Positions 9,078-17,387 are shown, numbered from the stretch's first letter. The stretch is DNA of 64,000 nucleotides from Hymenobacter polaris (GCF_012927305.1 NZ_JABBGH010000001.1:1054001-1118000); one strand, 5' to 3'. The notes: generated by a model from the sequence alone, not told the origin. Numbers and translations are program-made.

Positions 9078-9974
9078 ATGAATCTAATTGAAGCAAGAGA
9101 AATCATTGATAATAATTCCGATAAAATAAACTACCAGTCAAGGTATGTTTCCAGTGGCGCCGGCTCAAGTTATTATGAAGCCACAAATCTTAATCAATTA
9201 AGAAGAGGGCTATTGAATATTGAACAATTACCATATTTTCAAGATGAAATTAATTCTCTTAAAGAGTCATGGTTATTCAAATCTAAAGATGACACAGAAC
9301 AAGTAGAATCATCCCTAGATACCAAAGTCTCAAATCTTGTTTACAGAATAAAAATTGGAATCCATTTCTTACAAAAAGCTATAAACGATAATCGCTACTC
9401 AACCATTAATGATATTATTTATATAAAGCTTCCAGAAATTAAAAGTTTTGAAACACTATCAAGGTATTCAAACGACCTGAAGAAGGCCATCGAAATACCG
9501 GTAGTAGAATCGAATAAGGGAGAAGTTGATATATTAACTGCTGAAAGCGGGTCTATCTGGTTAGTAGTATCTCTGGGAACAGCTTCTGCAGTAAATCTTG
9601 TAGCTGGTATCTGTTGGGCTGCTGCTGTCATAAGAAAAAAGCAGGCTGAAGCCAATATTTTCGAGCAACATGCAAAAACTTTAGAATTAAAAAATAACGC
9701 TTTAGATATTTTAGTAGAAGCTCAGAAGATACAGATAAACAATATTCTATCTAACGAAGCAGAAGCAATTGCCAACAAGCATTTTGATAGAAAAGAGCCC
9801 GAAACTATTGAAAGGCTAAAGCTATCTATCAATACTATATCTGACTTAATTGAGAAAGGGGCTAAAATAATTCCTTCTTCATCAGACTCTGAAGCAAATA
9901 AATTATTTCCTGACTATAATAGCCTAAGCTTAATTGAATCTAGTATCAAACAGATTATGAGTAATAATAGATAA
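9078..9974 (+). CDS. AT-rich orphan protein with one or two membrane segments
   Basis: I do not recognise this 298-residue protein. The start chosen is ATG 9078 (MNLIEAREIID); an upstream ATG at 9036 adds 14 unconvincing residues. It is mostly helical, with a hydrophobic stretch near the middle (SIWLVVSLGTASAVNLVAG, then ICWAAAVIRKK). Coiled-coil-like helices rich in Asn, Ile, Glu and Lys lie on both sides. Base composition and codon use (AAT, ATA, AAA, TTA) contrast sharply with every neighbour, a clear sign of transfer. It has no visible partner gene, and immediately downstream lies a truncated DUF1304 gene that its arrival may have damaged. Confidence 0.75.
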   Translation: MNLIEAREIIDNNSDKINYQSRYVSSGAGSSYYEATNLNQLRRGLLNIEQLPYFQDEINSLKESWLFKSKDDTEQVESSLDTKVSNLVYRIKIGIHFLQKAINDNRYSTINDIIYIKLPEIKSFETLSRYSNDLKKAIEIPVVESNKGEVDILTAESGSIWLVVSLGTASAVNLVAGICWAAAVIRKKQAEANIFEQHAKTLELKNNALDILVEAQKIQINNILSNEAEAIANKHFDRKEPETIERLKLSINTISDLIEKGAKIIPSSSDSEANKLFPDYNSLSLIESSIKQIMSNNR

Positions 9975-10000
9975 GTGTTATTATATTACTCCTGTTCCAA

Positions 10001-10294
10001 TGCCTCACCAGCATAGTAGCCCTCATTTACTGCTACATCGTGTGGCTAAAGATACCGGCCAAGCTGTGTCCGCCGACCAAGACGCTGGCCGGCAACCAAG
10101 AATTGTACAACGGATTTCTGGTGGCGGGGCTGGCGTGGGCGCTGCTCATCACCGACCCGCAGTAGCACCGCAATGTGGGCACATTCTTTTTGGGCTGCGT
10201 GACGGTGGCGGGGTTCTACGGCGCGGCCACGGCGGGCGTACGCATCCTGCTGGTGCAAACCATGCTGGCCCTAGGGGCACTCTGGCTGGCCTAG
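10001..10294 (+). pseudogene. DUF1304 membrane protein, degraded
   Basis: Reading from 10001 gives LTSIVALIYCYIVWLK, then TLAGNQELYNGFLVAGLAW, an in-frame TAG at 10163, and TFFLGCVTVAGFYGAAT followed by RILLVQTMLALGALWLA and a TAG at 10292. The order NQ-LYNGFL-AGL followed by FFLGCV-VAG-YGA is characteristic of DUF1304, a small four-helix membrane family. The first helix is shortened, the region usually containing the LEMFLW motif is missing, and no start codon survives. The gene was probably broken when the AT-rich segment just upstream arrived. Confidence 0.75.
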
Positions 10295-10353
10295 GGCCGC
10301 ACGCAAATCAAAACGGCCGGGTAAGGGTTTAGAGAAGAACTATTCCTTTGCTC

Positions 10354-11142
10354 ATGGACCTCCAACTCACCAATAAAACGGCCCTCGTCACGGGCTCTAC
10401 GGCCGGCATCGGCCTGGCCATTGCCCAGCGCTTGGCGGCCGAGGGTGCTCGCGTTATCATCACCGGGCGCACCGAAGCGCGCCTCAACGAAGCCAAAGCG
10501 GCTATTTTGCAGCAGACACCCCAGGCCGACGTGCGCGGCGTGGCCGTCGATTTTGGCAAGGTGGACGAGGTGAACCGGCTGCTGCAAGCGGTGCCTAGGG
10601 TTGATATCCTGGTCAACAACGTGGGCATCTTCGACCCCAAGCCCTTTGCCGAGATACCCGACGCGGAGTGGCTCCACTTCTTCGAGGTGAACGTGCTGAG
10701 CGGGGTGCGCCTCGCCCGCCAGTACTTCCCCCTGATGCTGGCAGCTAACTGGGGCCGCATCCTCTTCATCAGCTCCGAGTCGGCGCTGCAGATTCCGGCC
10801 GAGATGATACAGTACGGCACGACTAAAACCGCCCAACTGGCCGTGGCCCGCGGCCTGGCCGAGCTAACCAAGGGCACGGGTGTGACGGTGAACTCGGTGC
10901 TGCCCGGCCCCACGGCCTCGGAGGGGGTCGAGGGGTTTCTGGAGAAGATGAGCGGCGGCAAATCCCGCGAAGCAGCCGAGAAAGAGTTTTTCGAGCAGGC
11001 GCGGCCGTCGTCACTGCTGCAGCGCTTTGCCACCCCGGCCGAAGTGGCTAATATGGTGGCTTACCTATGCAGCCCGCTGGCCTCGGCCACCAACGGCGCC
11101 TCGGTGCGCGTGGATGGCGGCGTGGTCAGGAGCATTGGGTAA
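10354..11142 (+). CDS. SDR-family NAD(P)-dependent oxidoreductase
   Basis: A classical short-chain dehydrogenase/reductase of 262 residues. The cofactor motif TGSTAGIG sits at the N-terminus, NNVG in the middle, and the catalytic Ser-Tyr-Lys set in SSESALQIPAEMIQYGTTK (YxxxK present). The end (NGASVRVDGGVVRSIG) is the usual SDR C-terminus. ATG 10354 (MDLQLTNKTALVTGS) fits the family start; another ATG two codons upstream (10348) is equally readable. The arginine in TGRTEARL after the second strand suggests NADP preference, an inference. Substrate unknown. No operon partner is evident. Confidence 0.92.
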   Translation: MDLQLTNKTALVTGSTAGIGLAIAQRLAAEGARVIITGRTEARLNEAKAAILQQTPQADVRGVAVDFGKVDEVNRLLQAVPRVDILVNNVGIFDPKPFAEIPDAEWLHFFEVNVLSGVRLARQYFPLMLAANWGRILFISSESALQIPAEMIQYGTTKTAQLAVARGLAELTKGTGVTVNSVLPGPTASEGVEGFLEKMSGGKSREAAEKEFFEQARPSSLLQRFATPAEVANMVAYLCSPLASATNGASVRVDGGVVRSIG

Positions 11143-11165
11143 GTTTATGGGGCGCGGTAAAAGCG

Positions 11166-11173
11166 CATCTTTG
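11166..11173 (+). promoter_or_regulatory. candidate -7 box for the HigA/Imm53 gene
   Basis: CATCTTTG, one base from the Bacteroidota -7 consensus TAnnTTTG, ends 17 bases before the start at 11191. The same octamer recurs upstream of the helicase gene. No -33 element is clear. Confidence 0.4.
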
Positions 11174-11190
11174 CGGTACTACCGCGCCCT

Positions 11191-11664
11191 ATGTACATCA
11201 TTAAACCCATCCGCACCGAGGCTGATTACCAAGCTGCGCTGACTCGCGCCAAAGCAATTTCTCAGCCCCAATCCGGCGAGCCGGAGTTTGACGAGTTGGA
11301 TGTACTTACCACGCTGATTGAGGCTTACGAGGCACGGTATTATCCGACTCTGAAGCCTAATGAAGAACTTGGCGGCTTGCTGCACTGGCTACAAACCTGG
11401 TATGTCAGCATGTGTGATGGTGATTGGGAACACAGTTACGGCATTAAACTATTATCCATTGATAATCCCGGTTGGAGCGTAGAGATAAATGTAGAAGCTA
11501 CGTTGGCTGAAGAAGTTTCCATTGCTTACCAGCTAGTTGAGAAGGCGAAAGATGACTGGTATGGAGTTTCCGTTGAGAAAGCGGTATTTCTGGGCATCGG
11601 TGACCCTTCGAAACTAGCGTTTCTGCTAGCTCGCTTTAAACAGCTTATTGAAACTGGTTCGTAA
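11191..11664 (+). CDS. fusion of HigA-antitoxin-like N-terminus with Imm53-like immunity domain
   Basis: The first ~65 residues (MYIIKPIRTEADYQAAL, GEPEFDELDVLTTLIEAYEA) match the N-terminal segment of the COG5499 HigA-type antitoxins, but the Xre helix-turn-helix that normally follows is absent. From about residue 66 the protein instead reads as an Imm53-type immunity protein: WLQTWYVSMCDGDWEHSYG, KLLSIDNPGWSVEINVE, and the C-terminal GIGDPSKLAFLLARFKQLI. The 157-residue gene is less GC-rich than its neighbours, suggesting acquisition. No toxin gene lies next to it. The fusion is seen in one uninterrupted frame; its role in neutralising a toxin is inference. Confidence 0.7.
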   Translation: MYIIKPIRTEADYQAALTRAKAISQPQSGEPEFDELDVLTTLIEAYEARYYPTLKPNEELGGLLHWLQTWYVSMCDGDWEHSYGIKLLSIDNPGWSVEINVEATLAEEVSIAYQLVEKAKDDWYGVSVEKAVFLGIGDPSKLAFLLARFKQLIETGS

Positions 11665-11667
11665 CCC

Positions 11668-11675
11668 CATCTTTG
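11668..11675 (+). promoter_or_regulatory. candidate -7 box for the helicase gene
   Basis: CATCTTTG followed by CC, just after the upstream stop codon. It favours the downstream TTG (11730) over the TTG at 11673, because a transcript starting here could not include 11673. Confidence 0.35.
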
Positions 11676-11729
11676 CCACCTATTCGCCTTTTTCGTTGTT
11701 ACCCATTCAACGAACCCAACGACCGACTT

Positions 11730-13724
11730 TTGACAACCGACACTACCCCTAGCCTGCCCCACGCCGAGCCCTATGCCATTGAGAAAGAGCTGCGCCGGGT
11801 GCAGGCCCTGCTCAAGCTAGAGCAGGAAGAAGACGCCGAGCAGTTCAAGCTCAAGAACGCGAAAGCCAGCATCCAGGAGCGCCAGCAGCGCGGGCTGACC
11901 TGGTACCCCGTCACCATTGCCAGCGAGGAAATCGGCTTTGGCGGCAAGGTGGTACTGGAGCTGGAGCGCCCCGCCGGGCAGCAAGGGCTGCACCTGTTTC
12001 AGGTGGGTAAGAACGCCAGCTTGTTTGGCAACCTGCCCGGCCGCTCGGCCACCGACCGGCCCACGCTCAGCGGCGTGATTACCAGCGTGCGGCGCAACAA
12101 GCTGACGCTGAGCACCAGCAAGGAAGACCTGCCCGACTGGGTGCTGGAAGGCGGCAAGCTGGGCATCGACCTCACCTTTGACGAGGTGAGCTACCGCGAG
12201 ATGGACTACGCGCTGGGCAAGGTGATGGGCGCCTACGGCGACCGCCTGGCCGACCTGCGCGACATCCTGCTGGGCGCCAAGCCCGCCCGCTTCCGCGCCG
12301 AGCGGCCCGACGACGTATTCTACCCTAGCCCCCTCAACAACTCGCAGCAGGCGGCCGTGCGCCACGTGCTGGCGGCCCAGGACGTGGCCATCATCCACGG
12401 CCCGCCCGGCACCGGCAAAACCACCACACTGGTGCAGGCCATCCTGGAAACCATCCGGCGCGAGCGGCGGGTGCTGGTGTGCGCCCCCAGCAACACGGCC
12501 GTGGATTTACTGACCGAGAAGCTGGCCGAGCGCGGCGTCAATGTCATTCGCATGGGCAACCCCAGCCGGGTGAACGACCTGCTGCTCGACCACACGCTCG
12601 ACGCCCAGGTGATGGCCCACAAGAGCTACGGCCAACTGCGCTCGATGCGCCAAACCGCCGAGCAGTACCGCGAGCAGGCCGGCAAGTACGTGCGCAGCTT
12701 TGGCTGGGAAGAGCGCGAGCAGCGCCGCCTGCTGAAGGAGGAGGCCCGCGCCCTGCACCAGGAGGCCGACGGCCTGGAGCGCCACATCACGGAGGACTTG
12801 CTGGAGCAGGTGCAGGTGATAACGTGCACGCTGGTGGGCGCCAGCAACCGCAATATCCGCCACCTCACCTACGAAACCGTGTTTATCGACGAGGCGGCCC
12901 AGGCCCTGGAGCCGGGCTGCTGGATACCCATTGCCAAGGCCCAGCGCGTGGTGCTGGCCGGCGACCACCAGCAGCTGCCGCCCACCGTGAAGAGCGACAA
13001 GGCCGGCGCCCTGCGCGAAACGCTGTTTGAGAAGTGCATCCGCCGCCAGCCCGCCGTGAGCCGGATGCTCACGGTGCAGTACCGCATGCACGAGCAGATT
13101 ATGGAGTTTTCGTCGGAGCAGTTCTACGACGGGCGCCTGGTGGCCGACCCCAGCGTGGCCCACGCCGGCCTCGATGCCTACGACCTGGCCTTCGCGCCCG
13201 ACCTGCCAGTGGAGTTTCTGGACACGGCCGGCTTTGGCATGCAGGAAATCACCATCCCCGAAAGCCGCTCCACGGCCAACCCCGAGGAGGCCGACCTGCT
13301 GCTGCGTCGCCTGGCCCAGCTGCTGGAGCCCTACGACCAGGCCGAGCACGAAGCCGACCCGCTCAGCATCGGCGTCATCGCCCCCTACCGCGCCCAGATT
13401 AACTACCTCAAGGACGCGGTGGAGGAAAACGACGAGCTGGCCGGCCTGCTGCTGCACCGCCAGCTCAGCGTGGGCACCGTCGATGCCTTCCAGGGCCAGG
13501 AGCGCGACATCATCGCCATCAGCCTCACCCGCAGCAACCAAAGCGGTGAAATCGGCTTCCTGAGCGACATCCGCCGCATGAATGTGGCCATGACACGCGC
13601 CCGCAAGAAGCTGCTGCTCGTGGGCGACAGCAGTACCCTAGGGGCCCACCCCTTCTACAAGGCCTTCCTCGACTACGTGGAGCGCGTGGGCGGCTACCGC
13701 ACCGCCTGGGAGCTGCAGGAGTAA
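11730..13724 (+). CDS. UPF1/SMUBP2-like superfamily 1B DNA/RNA helicase
   Basis: This AAA helicase of the DNA2/NAM7/UPF1 type has about 664 residues. Visible motifs in order: a beta-barrel N-terminal region, Walker A IHGPPGTGKTTTLV, motif Ia CAPSNTAVDLL, Walker B VFIDEAAQA, motif III LAGDHQQLPPT, motif IV QYRMHEQIM, and the final GTVDAFQGQERDII and MNVAMTRARKKL. The family unwinds nucleic acids 5' to 3' using ATP; the cellular role in bacteria is not settled. No ATG is available near the N-terminus: TTG 11730 is preferred and TTG 11673 is the other choice. The gene ends before a long hairpin facing the next gene. Confidence 0.92.
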   Translation: MTTDTTPSLPHAEPYAIEKELRRVQALLKLEQEEDAEQFKLKNAKASIQERQQRGLTWYPVTIASEEIGFGGKVVLELERPAGQQGLHLFQVGKNASLFGNLPGRSATDRPTLSGVITSVRRNKLTLSTSKEDLPDWVLEGGKLGIDLTFDEVSYREMDYALGKVMGAYGDRLADLRDILLGAKPARFRAERPDDVFYPSPLNNSQQAAVRHVLAAQDVAIIHGPPGTGKTTTLVQAILETIRRERRVLVCAPSNTAVDLLTEKLAERGVNVIRMGNPSRVNDLLLDHTLDAQVMAHKSYGQLRSMRQTAEQYREQAGKYVRSFGWEEREQRRLLKEEARALHQEADGLERHITEDLLEQVQVITCTLVGASNRNIRHLTYETVFIDEAAQALEPGCWIPIAKAQRVVLAGDHQQLPPTVKSDKAGALRETLFEKCIRRQPAVSRMLTVQYRMHEQIMEFSSEQFYDGRLVADPSVAHAGLDAYDLAFAPDLPVEFLDTAGFGMQEITIPESRSTANPEEADLLLRRLAQLLEPYDQAEHEADPLSIGVIAPYRAQINYLKDAVEENDELAGLLLHRQLSVGTVDAFQGQERDIIAISLTRSNQSGEIGFLSDIRRMNVAMTRARKKLLLVGDSSTLGAHPFYKAFLDYVERVGGYRTAWELQE

Positions 13725-13726
13725 AC

Positions 13727-13826
13727 AAACAGAACGTCATGCTGAGCCTGTCGAAGCATCTCTACCGCGTCGTCCAAATGACGTTCGGGAGAGATGCTTC
13801 GACAGGCTCAGCATGACGTTCTGTTT
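13727..13826. repeat. REP-like hairpin, family A
   Basis: Perfect 37-bp arms (13727-13763 and 13790-13826) around a 26-base loop. The arms contain GTCATGCTGAGCCTGTCGAA and GCATCTCT. It lies between convergent genes and could terminate transcription from both sides. Confidence 0.88.
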
Positions 13827-13850
13827 GGCGTTTGCTGCTATTTGGTCAAC

Positions 13851-14981
13851 TTATGGCAAGTCCAGCACCGATTCGGTGTGCGGCGCGTCCGATTTCGTAT
13901 TCACGAAGTGCTTTACCGGGTCGTCGTAGTCGGTCACGATGAGCTGCTTGCCCTTCAGGAGCACTTCCGAGGGCTGGTCGAGGCGGCCACCGCGGCCGTC
14001 GGTGTCGCCGTTGCGGGCCAGGATGGTGTGGGCGTTGGTTTTAAGGTCGATGACATCCACCGAGTTGAGGCGGGCGCTCGTCACGTAGGCCTTGTCGGTT
14101 TTGCGGTCGATGATGATGCCGTCGATGCAGGGGATTTTGGGGGCAGCCACGGGCAGCACCTCCTGCTTCAGCAGGCGGCCGTCGGGCCCTAGGGTCAGCT
14201 TGTGGAAGGTACCGTCGCCGAAGAAGCCGGTGTAGAGGTTACCCTGGCTGTCGTAGTCGAGGCCATCGGCGCCGTTGTCCACGCCGGTTTCGTTGACGGT
14301 GGTCGTGAACTGGGCCAGCACGTGCGGGTCCTTGGTTTTGGGCACCAGGTGCAGGGTAGTGCCGGGCTTTAACTCGCTGAGCTGGAACTGCATGATGGCG
14401 CTGCCCTTGTCATTGTCGGGCATGTCCCACTGGCTGTCGGTCACGTAGAGCGTATTGCCCTTCCAGACGGTGCCGTTGGCCAGGCCGAACTTATCGACGG
14501 CGGTTTCAATCTTCACCGGCTTGCCGCCCCGCATAATCACCCGCATCAGGCGCGACTTGTAGTCCTTGCTATTCTCGTACTGGTTTTCAGCGTAGTATAG
14601 GTTACCGTCGGGCCCGAAAGCCAGGTCCATGGGTGCGGCGTGCTTGGTGCTGGGCTCCACGGGTAGGCGGCTCAGGAAGGGCTCGTAGCCGTGGTCGGTG
14701 AGCACCACGATGCTGCACGGGTACTTGTTGTCGGCCAGGTTCGGGAACGAGAGCAGCACCCGCCCGTCGGGGGCCAGCGTGAGGCCGTCGGGGGTGTTGA
14801 GCGAGTCGGGGAAGGTGGTGATGAGCCGGGGCGTGAGGCCGCGCGTGGCCGTGTCGGCGGTTTCGGCGGCCTGGTCGGTGGCTTGGGCCACTTCTTGTTT
14901 CTGCTCGGACTGCTGGGGCCCGCAGGCGGCCAGCAGCCCGGTGCCGGCCAGCAGCGCGGCGGCGTAATACTTGATTTTCAT
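13851..14981 (-). CDS. lipoprotein with SMP-30/NHL-like beta-propeller
   Basis: A 376-residue exported protein. The signal peptide ends in the lipobox LLAAC (Cys about residue 20), followed by a Gln/Ala/Thr spacer to about residue 47. Repeated blade-like motifs follow: DGLTLAPDGRVLLSF, MDLAFGPDGNLYYAE, NGTVWKGNTLYVTDS, DGLDYDSQGNLYTGF and DGIIIDRKTDKAYVTS. These are typical of SMP-30/gluconolactonase-like and NHL propellers, with several aspartates and glutamates that could hold a metal. The substrate cannot be read from sequence. It stands alone, convergent with the helicase gene. Confidence 0.85.
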   Translation of the reverse strand: MKIKYYAAALLAGTGLLAACGPQQSEQKQEVAQATDQAAETADTATRGLTPRLITTFPDSLNTPDGLTLAPDGRVLLSFPNLADNKYPCSIVVLTDHGYEPFLSRLPVEPSTKHAAPMDLAFGPDGNLYYAENQYENSKDYKSRLMRVIMRGGKPVKIETAVDKFGLANGTVWKGNTLYVTDSQWDMPDNDKGSAIMQFQLSELKPGTTLHLVPKTKDPHVLAQFTTTVNETGVDNGADGLDYDSQGNLYTGFFGDGTFHKLTLGPDGRLLKQEVLPVAAPKIPCIDGIIIDRKTDKAYVTSARLNSVDVIDLKTNAHTILARNGDTDGRGGRLDQPSEVLLKGKQLIVTDYDDPVKHFVNTKSDAPHTESVLDLP

Positions 14982-15069
14982 GAGGAAAAGGGAGAAGGGA
15001 GTGTCCGGGGCACTACGGCCGGGGCCGCGCCAGAGTTGGCCGCCCGTGCGGGTGGCTGCGTAAAGCCCC

Positions 15070-15077
15070 TACCTTTG
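15070..15077 (+). promoter_or_regulatory. Bacteroidota -7 promoter box upstream of the SlyD-like gene
   Basis: TACCTTTG matches TAnnTTTG exactly and ends 26 bases before ATG 15104. A -33 element is not obvious. Confidence 0.55.
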
Positions 15078-15103
15078 CCGCAAACCACACCCCGTCCCAC
15101 CAC

Positions 15104-15619
15104 ATGGCTGCTATTGCCCAAAACTCGGTCGTAACCATTACCTACAACTTATCCGTCACCGACGACGAGCAGCAGAAAGTGCTGGTCGAAACCGCCGATG
15201 CCGAAGCGCCCATGGTGTTTCTGTTCGGCCACAGCGGCTTACCCGAAGAGTTTGAGAAACAGCTCGATGGCAAAAACCCCGGCGACTCGTTCAGCTTCTC
15301 GCTCACGCCCGAGCAGGGCTACGGCGACTACGACGAGCAGGCCGTGGTGCAGATTCCGAAAGACGTATTTCTGGTGGACGGCAAGCTCGACGACGAGATG
15401 CTGCAGCCCGGCAACTACCTGCCCATGGCCGACAACGAAGGCCACCACATGCAAGCCAAAGTGATAGAGGTGGGCGACGAGCAGGTAACCATGGACTTCA
15501 ACCACCCGCTGGCCGGTATGGTCATGCACTTCGATGGCCAAGTGGCCGACGTGCGCCCCGCCACCGCCGAGGAGCTGGCCCACGGCCACGTGCACGGCGA
15601 AGGCGGCCACCATCATTAA
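15104..15619 (+). CDS. SlyD-like FKBP-type peptidyl-prolyl isomerase
   Basis: A 171-residue cytoplasmic FKBP with an insert-in-flap domain, as in SlyD. Visible segments are the FKBP strand MVFLFGHSGLPEEFEKQL, the flap GDSFSFSLTPEQGYGDYDE, the inserted domain (about 75-125), and the return strand FNHPLAGMVMHFDGQVADV. The C-terminus is histidine-rich (HGHVHGEGGHHH), resembling the SlyD metal-binding tail, so nickel or zinc binding is likely. The family catalyses proline cis-trans isomerisation and acts as a chaperone. It appears monocistronic, with a -7 box upstream and a hairpin terminator downstream. Confidence 0.93.
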   Translation: MAAIAQNSVVTITYNLSVTDDEQQKVLVETADAEAPMVFLFGHSGLPEEFEKQLDGKNPGDSFSFSLTPEQGYGDYDEQAVVQIPKDVFLVDGKLDDEMLQPGNYLPMADNEGHHMQAKVIEVGDEQVTMDFNHPLAGMVMHFDGQVADVRPATAEELAHGHVHGEGGHHH

Positions 15620-15669
15620 GGAGTGGTGCGTGGCAGGCAATAACTGCCCATCACTTACCACATTTCGCC

Positions 15670-15707
15670 GGGAGCGGCCACCCAGGTGGGGCGGCCGCTC
15701 CCGTTTT
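15670..15707 (+). terminator. intrinsic terminator after the SlyD-like gene
   Basis: A 10-bp perfect stem (GGGAGCGGCC at 15670-15679, GGCCGCTCCC at 15693-15702) is followed by GTTTTA. Confidence 0.7.
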
Positions 15708-15752
15708 AGCTGGCCGGCTACCCTAGGGACCGGCTTTTAGTTACCGACCCCT

Positions 15753-16049
15753 ATGGATGTGACCACCTTACTGGGTACGTCGGCCGCCGTTATTACCACG
15801 GCGGGCTACGTGCCGCAGGCCTACCAGACTATTCGCACGCGCTCCACGGCCAGCCTCTCGCTCTCAGCCTATTTGCTGCTCACGGCCGGCACTGCCCTCT
15901 GGACGACCTACGGGATAGTGGCGGGCAACTGGCCCATTATTGTTTCCAACGGCATCACGGCCGCGTTGGCGGCCATTATCCTGGTGCTCAAGCTCACGGC
16001 CAAGCCCAGCGAAGAGCCGGTAGCCGACGGCGGGCACCCTACCAAGTAG
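15753..16049 (+). CDS. SemiSWEET-type sugar transporter
   Basis: At 98 residues this is one three-helix SWEET repeat. Helices span about 6-25, 37-56 and 62-82. The signature PQ motif is present (GYVPQAYQTIRTRSTASLSL), and the second helix carries the expected small and aromatic residues (GTALWTTYGIV). Bacterial SemiSWEETs work as dimers, moving small sugars across the inner membrane by facilitated diffusion. ATG 15753 gives a complete first helix. The tail after about residue 85 is polar and probably cytoplasmic. The sugar cannot be inferred. Confidence 0.9.
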   Translation: MDVTTLLGTSAAVITTAGYVPQAYQTIRTRSTASLSLSAYLLLTAGTALWTTYGIVAGNWPIIVSNGITAALAAIILVLKLTAKPSEEPVADGGHPTK

Positions 16050-16060
16050 GCGGCCAGGCC

Positions 16061-16666
16061 CTAGGGCTGCTGCGCCAGCTCGGCCGCCCAGGCTTGCAGC
16101 GCGGGGAAGAAGGCGGCAAAATCAGCTTGGTAGGCGGCATCGTGGCGGGCTAGCTCGTCGCCCGCGGTGGCCATGGCGCCGCCCGCGGTGGCGCGGCGGC
16201 TCAGGCCGCGCAGGGCCTGGGCTAGGCCCTCGGGGCGGGCGTAGCCCAGCAGCCAGTTGTGCTGCACCAAGTGCGGAAAAAACCGCTGCACGGCGGCCGG
16301 AAACAGGTTTTCGTGCGCCCCCAGCACTCCGTACACCCGCTGCGTGAAAGGCCCTAGGGCCTCGGCGGGCGAGTAGGCCTCAAAATCGCGGGCCAGCAGG
16401 TGGTCGTAGAACATGTCGGCCACCACGCCCGCGTACTTGCCCAGGCCGGCCGCGCGCAGGCGGGCGGTGGTGCGGCGCACCAGCGGGTGCTGGTCGGTAA
16501 AGGCATCGATGGCGCGGTGCGCCCGAATGCCTGCCTGCACGGCCGCCGGGTAGGCCAGCAGCTGGCGGCCGGGCACCGAGTCGGCAATAAACTGGCCCAC
16601 CAGGCGGCCCGCGTAGTCGGGCGCCGCCGCGGGGCCGGCCAGCAAGAGGTGAGCCAGGAAATTCAT
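16061..16666 (-). CDS. acpH: acyl carrier protein phosphodiesterase
   Basis: AcpH (DUF479) removes the 4'-phosphopantetheine arm from holo-ACP. The 201-residue protein begins MNFLAHLLLAG, the family's N-terminus, so ATG 16666 is preferred to the upstream ATG at 16678. Conserved metal-site residues are visible in FIADSV, IRAHRAIDAFTDQHP and VVADMFYDHLLA. The helical tail (HDAAYQADFAAFFPALQ) is also usual. It is encoded alone, convergent with the SemiSWEET gene 11 bases away. Confidence 0.88.
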   Translation of the reverse strand: MNFLAHLLLAGPAAAPDYAGRLVGQFIADSVPGRQLLAYPAAVQAGIRAHRAIDAFTDQHPLVRRTTARLRAAGLGKYAGVVADMFYDHLLARDFEAYSPAEALGPFTQRVYGVLGAHENLFPAAVQRFFPHLVQHNWLLGYARPEGLAQALRGLSRRATAGGAMATAGDELARHDAAYQADFAAFFPALQAWAAELAQQP

Positions 16667-16777
16667 GCGCGGCGGCAAGGTACGCCGCCAACCCCGGCCG
16701 CGGCCCGGCCGTAAGCACTAGCAGGGGCCGCGCGCCGCGGCGGCGCCCCTATTTCGTTTGTTTAAATTTTTGCTATC

Positions 16778-17287
16778 ATGTCCGACCACACGCCCGTCAC
16801 CCACGACCTCGATAAGCTGTTCGAGAAAATCAAGGATGTGCGCATTGCCATGCTCACCACCTTCAACGAGCAGCACCAGCTGCACAGCCGCCCCATGGGC
16901 ACCATCAAGCCCGAGGCCGACGGCTCGCTGCTGTTTCTGACCGACAAGGAGTCGGCCAAAGTATTTGAAGTGAAGAAGGACAGCCAGGTAAACCTGAGCT
17001 ACGGCGACCCCGGCAGCAACACCTACGCCTCGGTAACGGGCCGCGCCAGCACCTACCGCGACCAGGCCAAGATTGATGAGCTGTGGAACGAGTCGTTCAA
17101 GGCCTGGTTTCCCAAGGGCAAAGACGACCCCAGCATCACGATTTTGAAAGTAACCATCGACCAGGCCGAGTACTGGGACACGCCCAGCAGCCTGCTGTCG
17201 GTGGCCTACGGCTACGTGCGCTCGGTGCTGACGGGCAAGAAGAGCGAGGACAACGACGTGAACGAGCACGCCCAGGTGCAGCGCTAA
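16778..17287 (+). CDS. pyridoxamine 5'-phosphate oxidase-like flavoprotein
   Basis: A 169-residue split-barrel FMN-binding protein of the COG3871 general-stress-protein-26 type. Typical segments are RIAMLTTFNEQHQLHSRPMG, LLFLTDKESAKVFEV, VNLSYGDPGSNTYASVTGRA and WNESFKAWFPKGKDDPSITIL, in the family order. Such proteins bind FMN or a deazaflavin; they are usually not true PdxH enzymes, which have a longer C-terminal domain. The ATG at 16778 follows an AT-rich leader containing TTTGTTTAAATTTTTG. A strong terminator follows at 17361. Confidence 0.9.
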   Translation: MSDHTPVTHDLDKLFEKIKDVRIAMLTTFNEQHQLHSRPMGTIKPEADGSLLFLTDKESAKVFEVKKDSQVNLSYGDPGSNTYASVTGRASTYRDQAKIDELWNESFKAWFPKGKDDPSITILKVTIDQAEYWDTPSSLLSVAYGYVRSVLTGKKSEDNDVNEHAQVQR

Positions 17288-17360
17288 GCCCGCCCCCGCC
17301 GGCCAGGGGCGGGGCCCCGGCCACACCGCGCTGGCCCCGCCCCTAGCCCCTTCCAACAGT

Positions 17361-17387
17361 AAAAAGGCCGCGCGGCGGCCTTTTTTT
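17361..17387 (+). terminator. intrinsic terminator
   Basis: A GGCCGC/GCGGCC stem flanked by A5 and T7 (AAAAAGGCCGC, loop, GCGGCCTTTTTTT). A second GC-rich hairpin precedes it at about 17306-17343. Confidence 0.85.
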
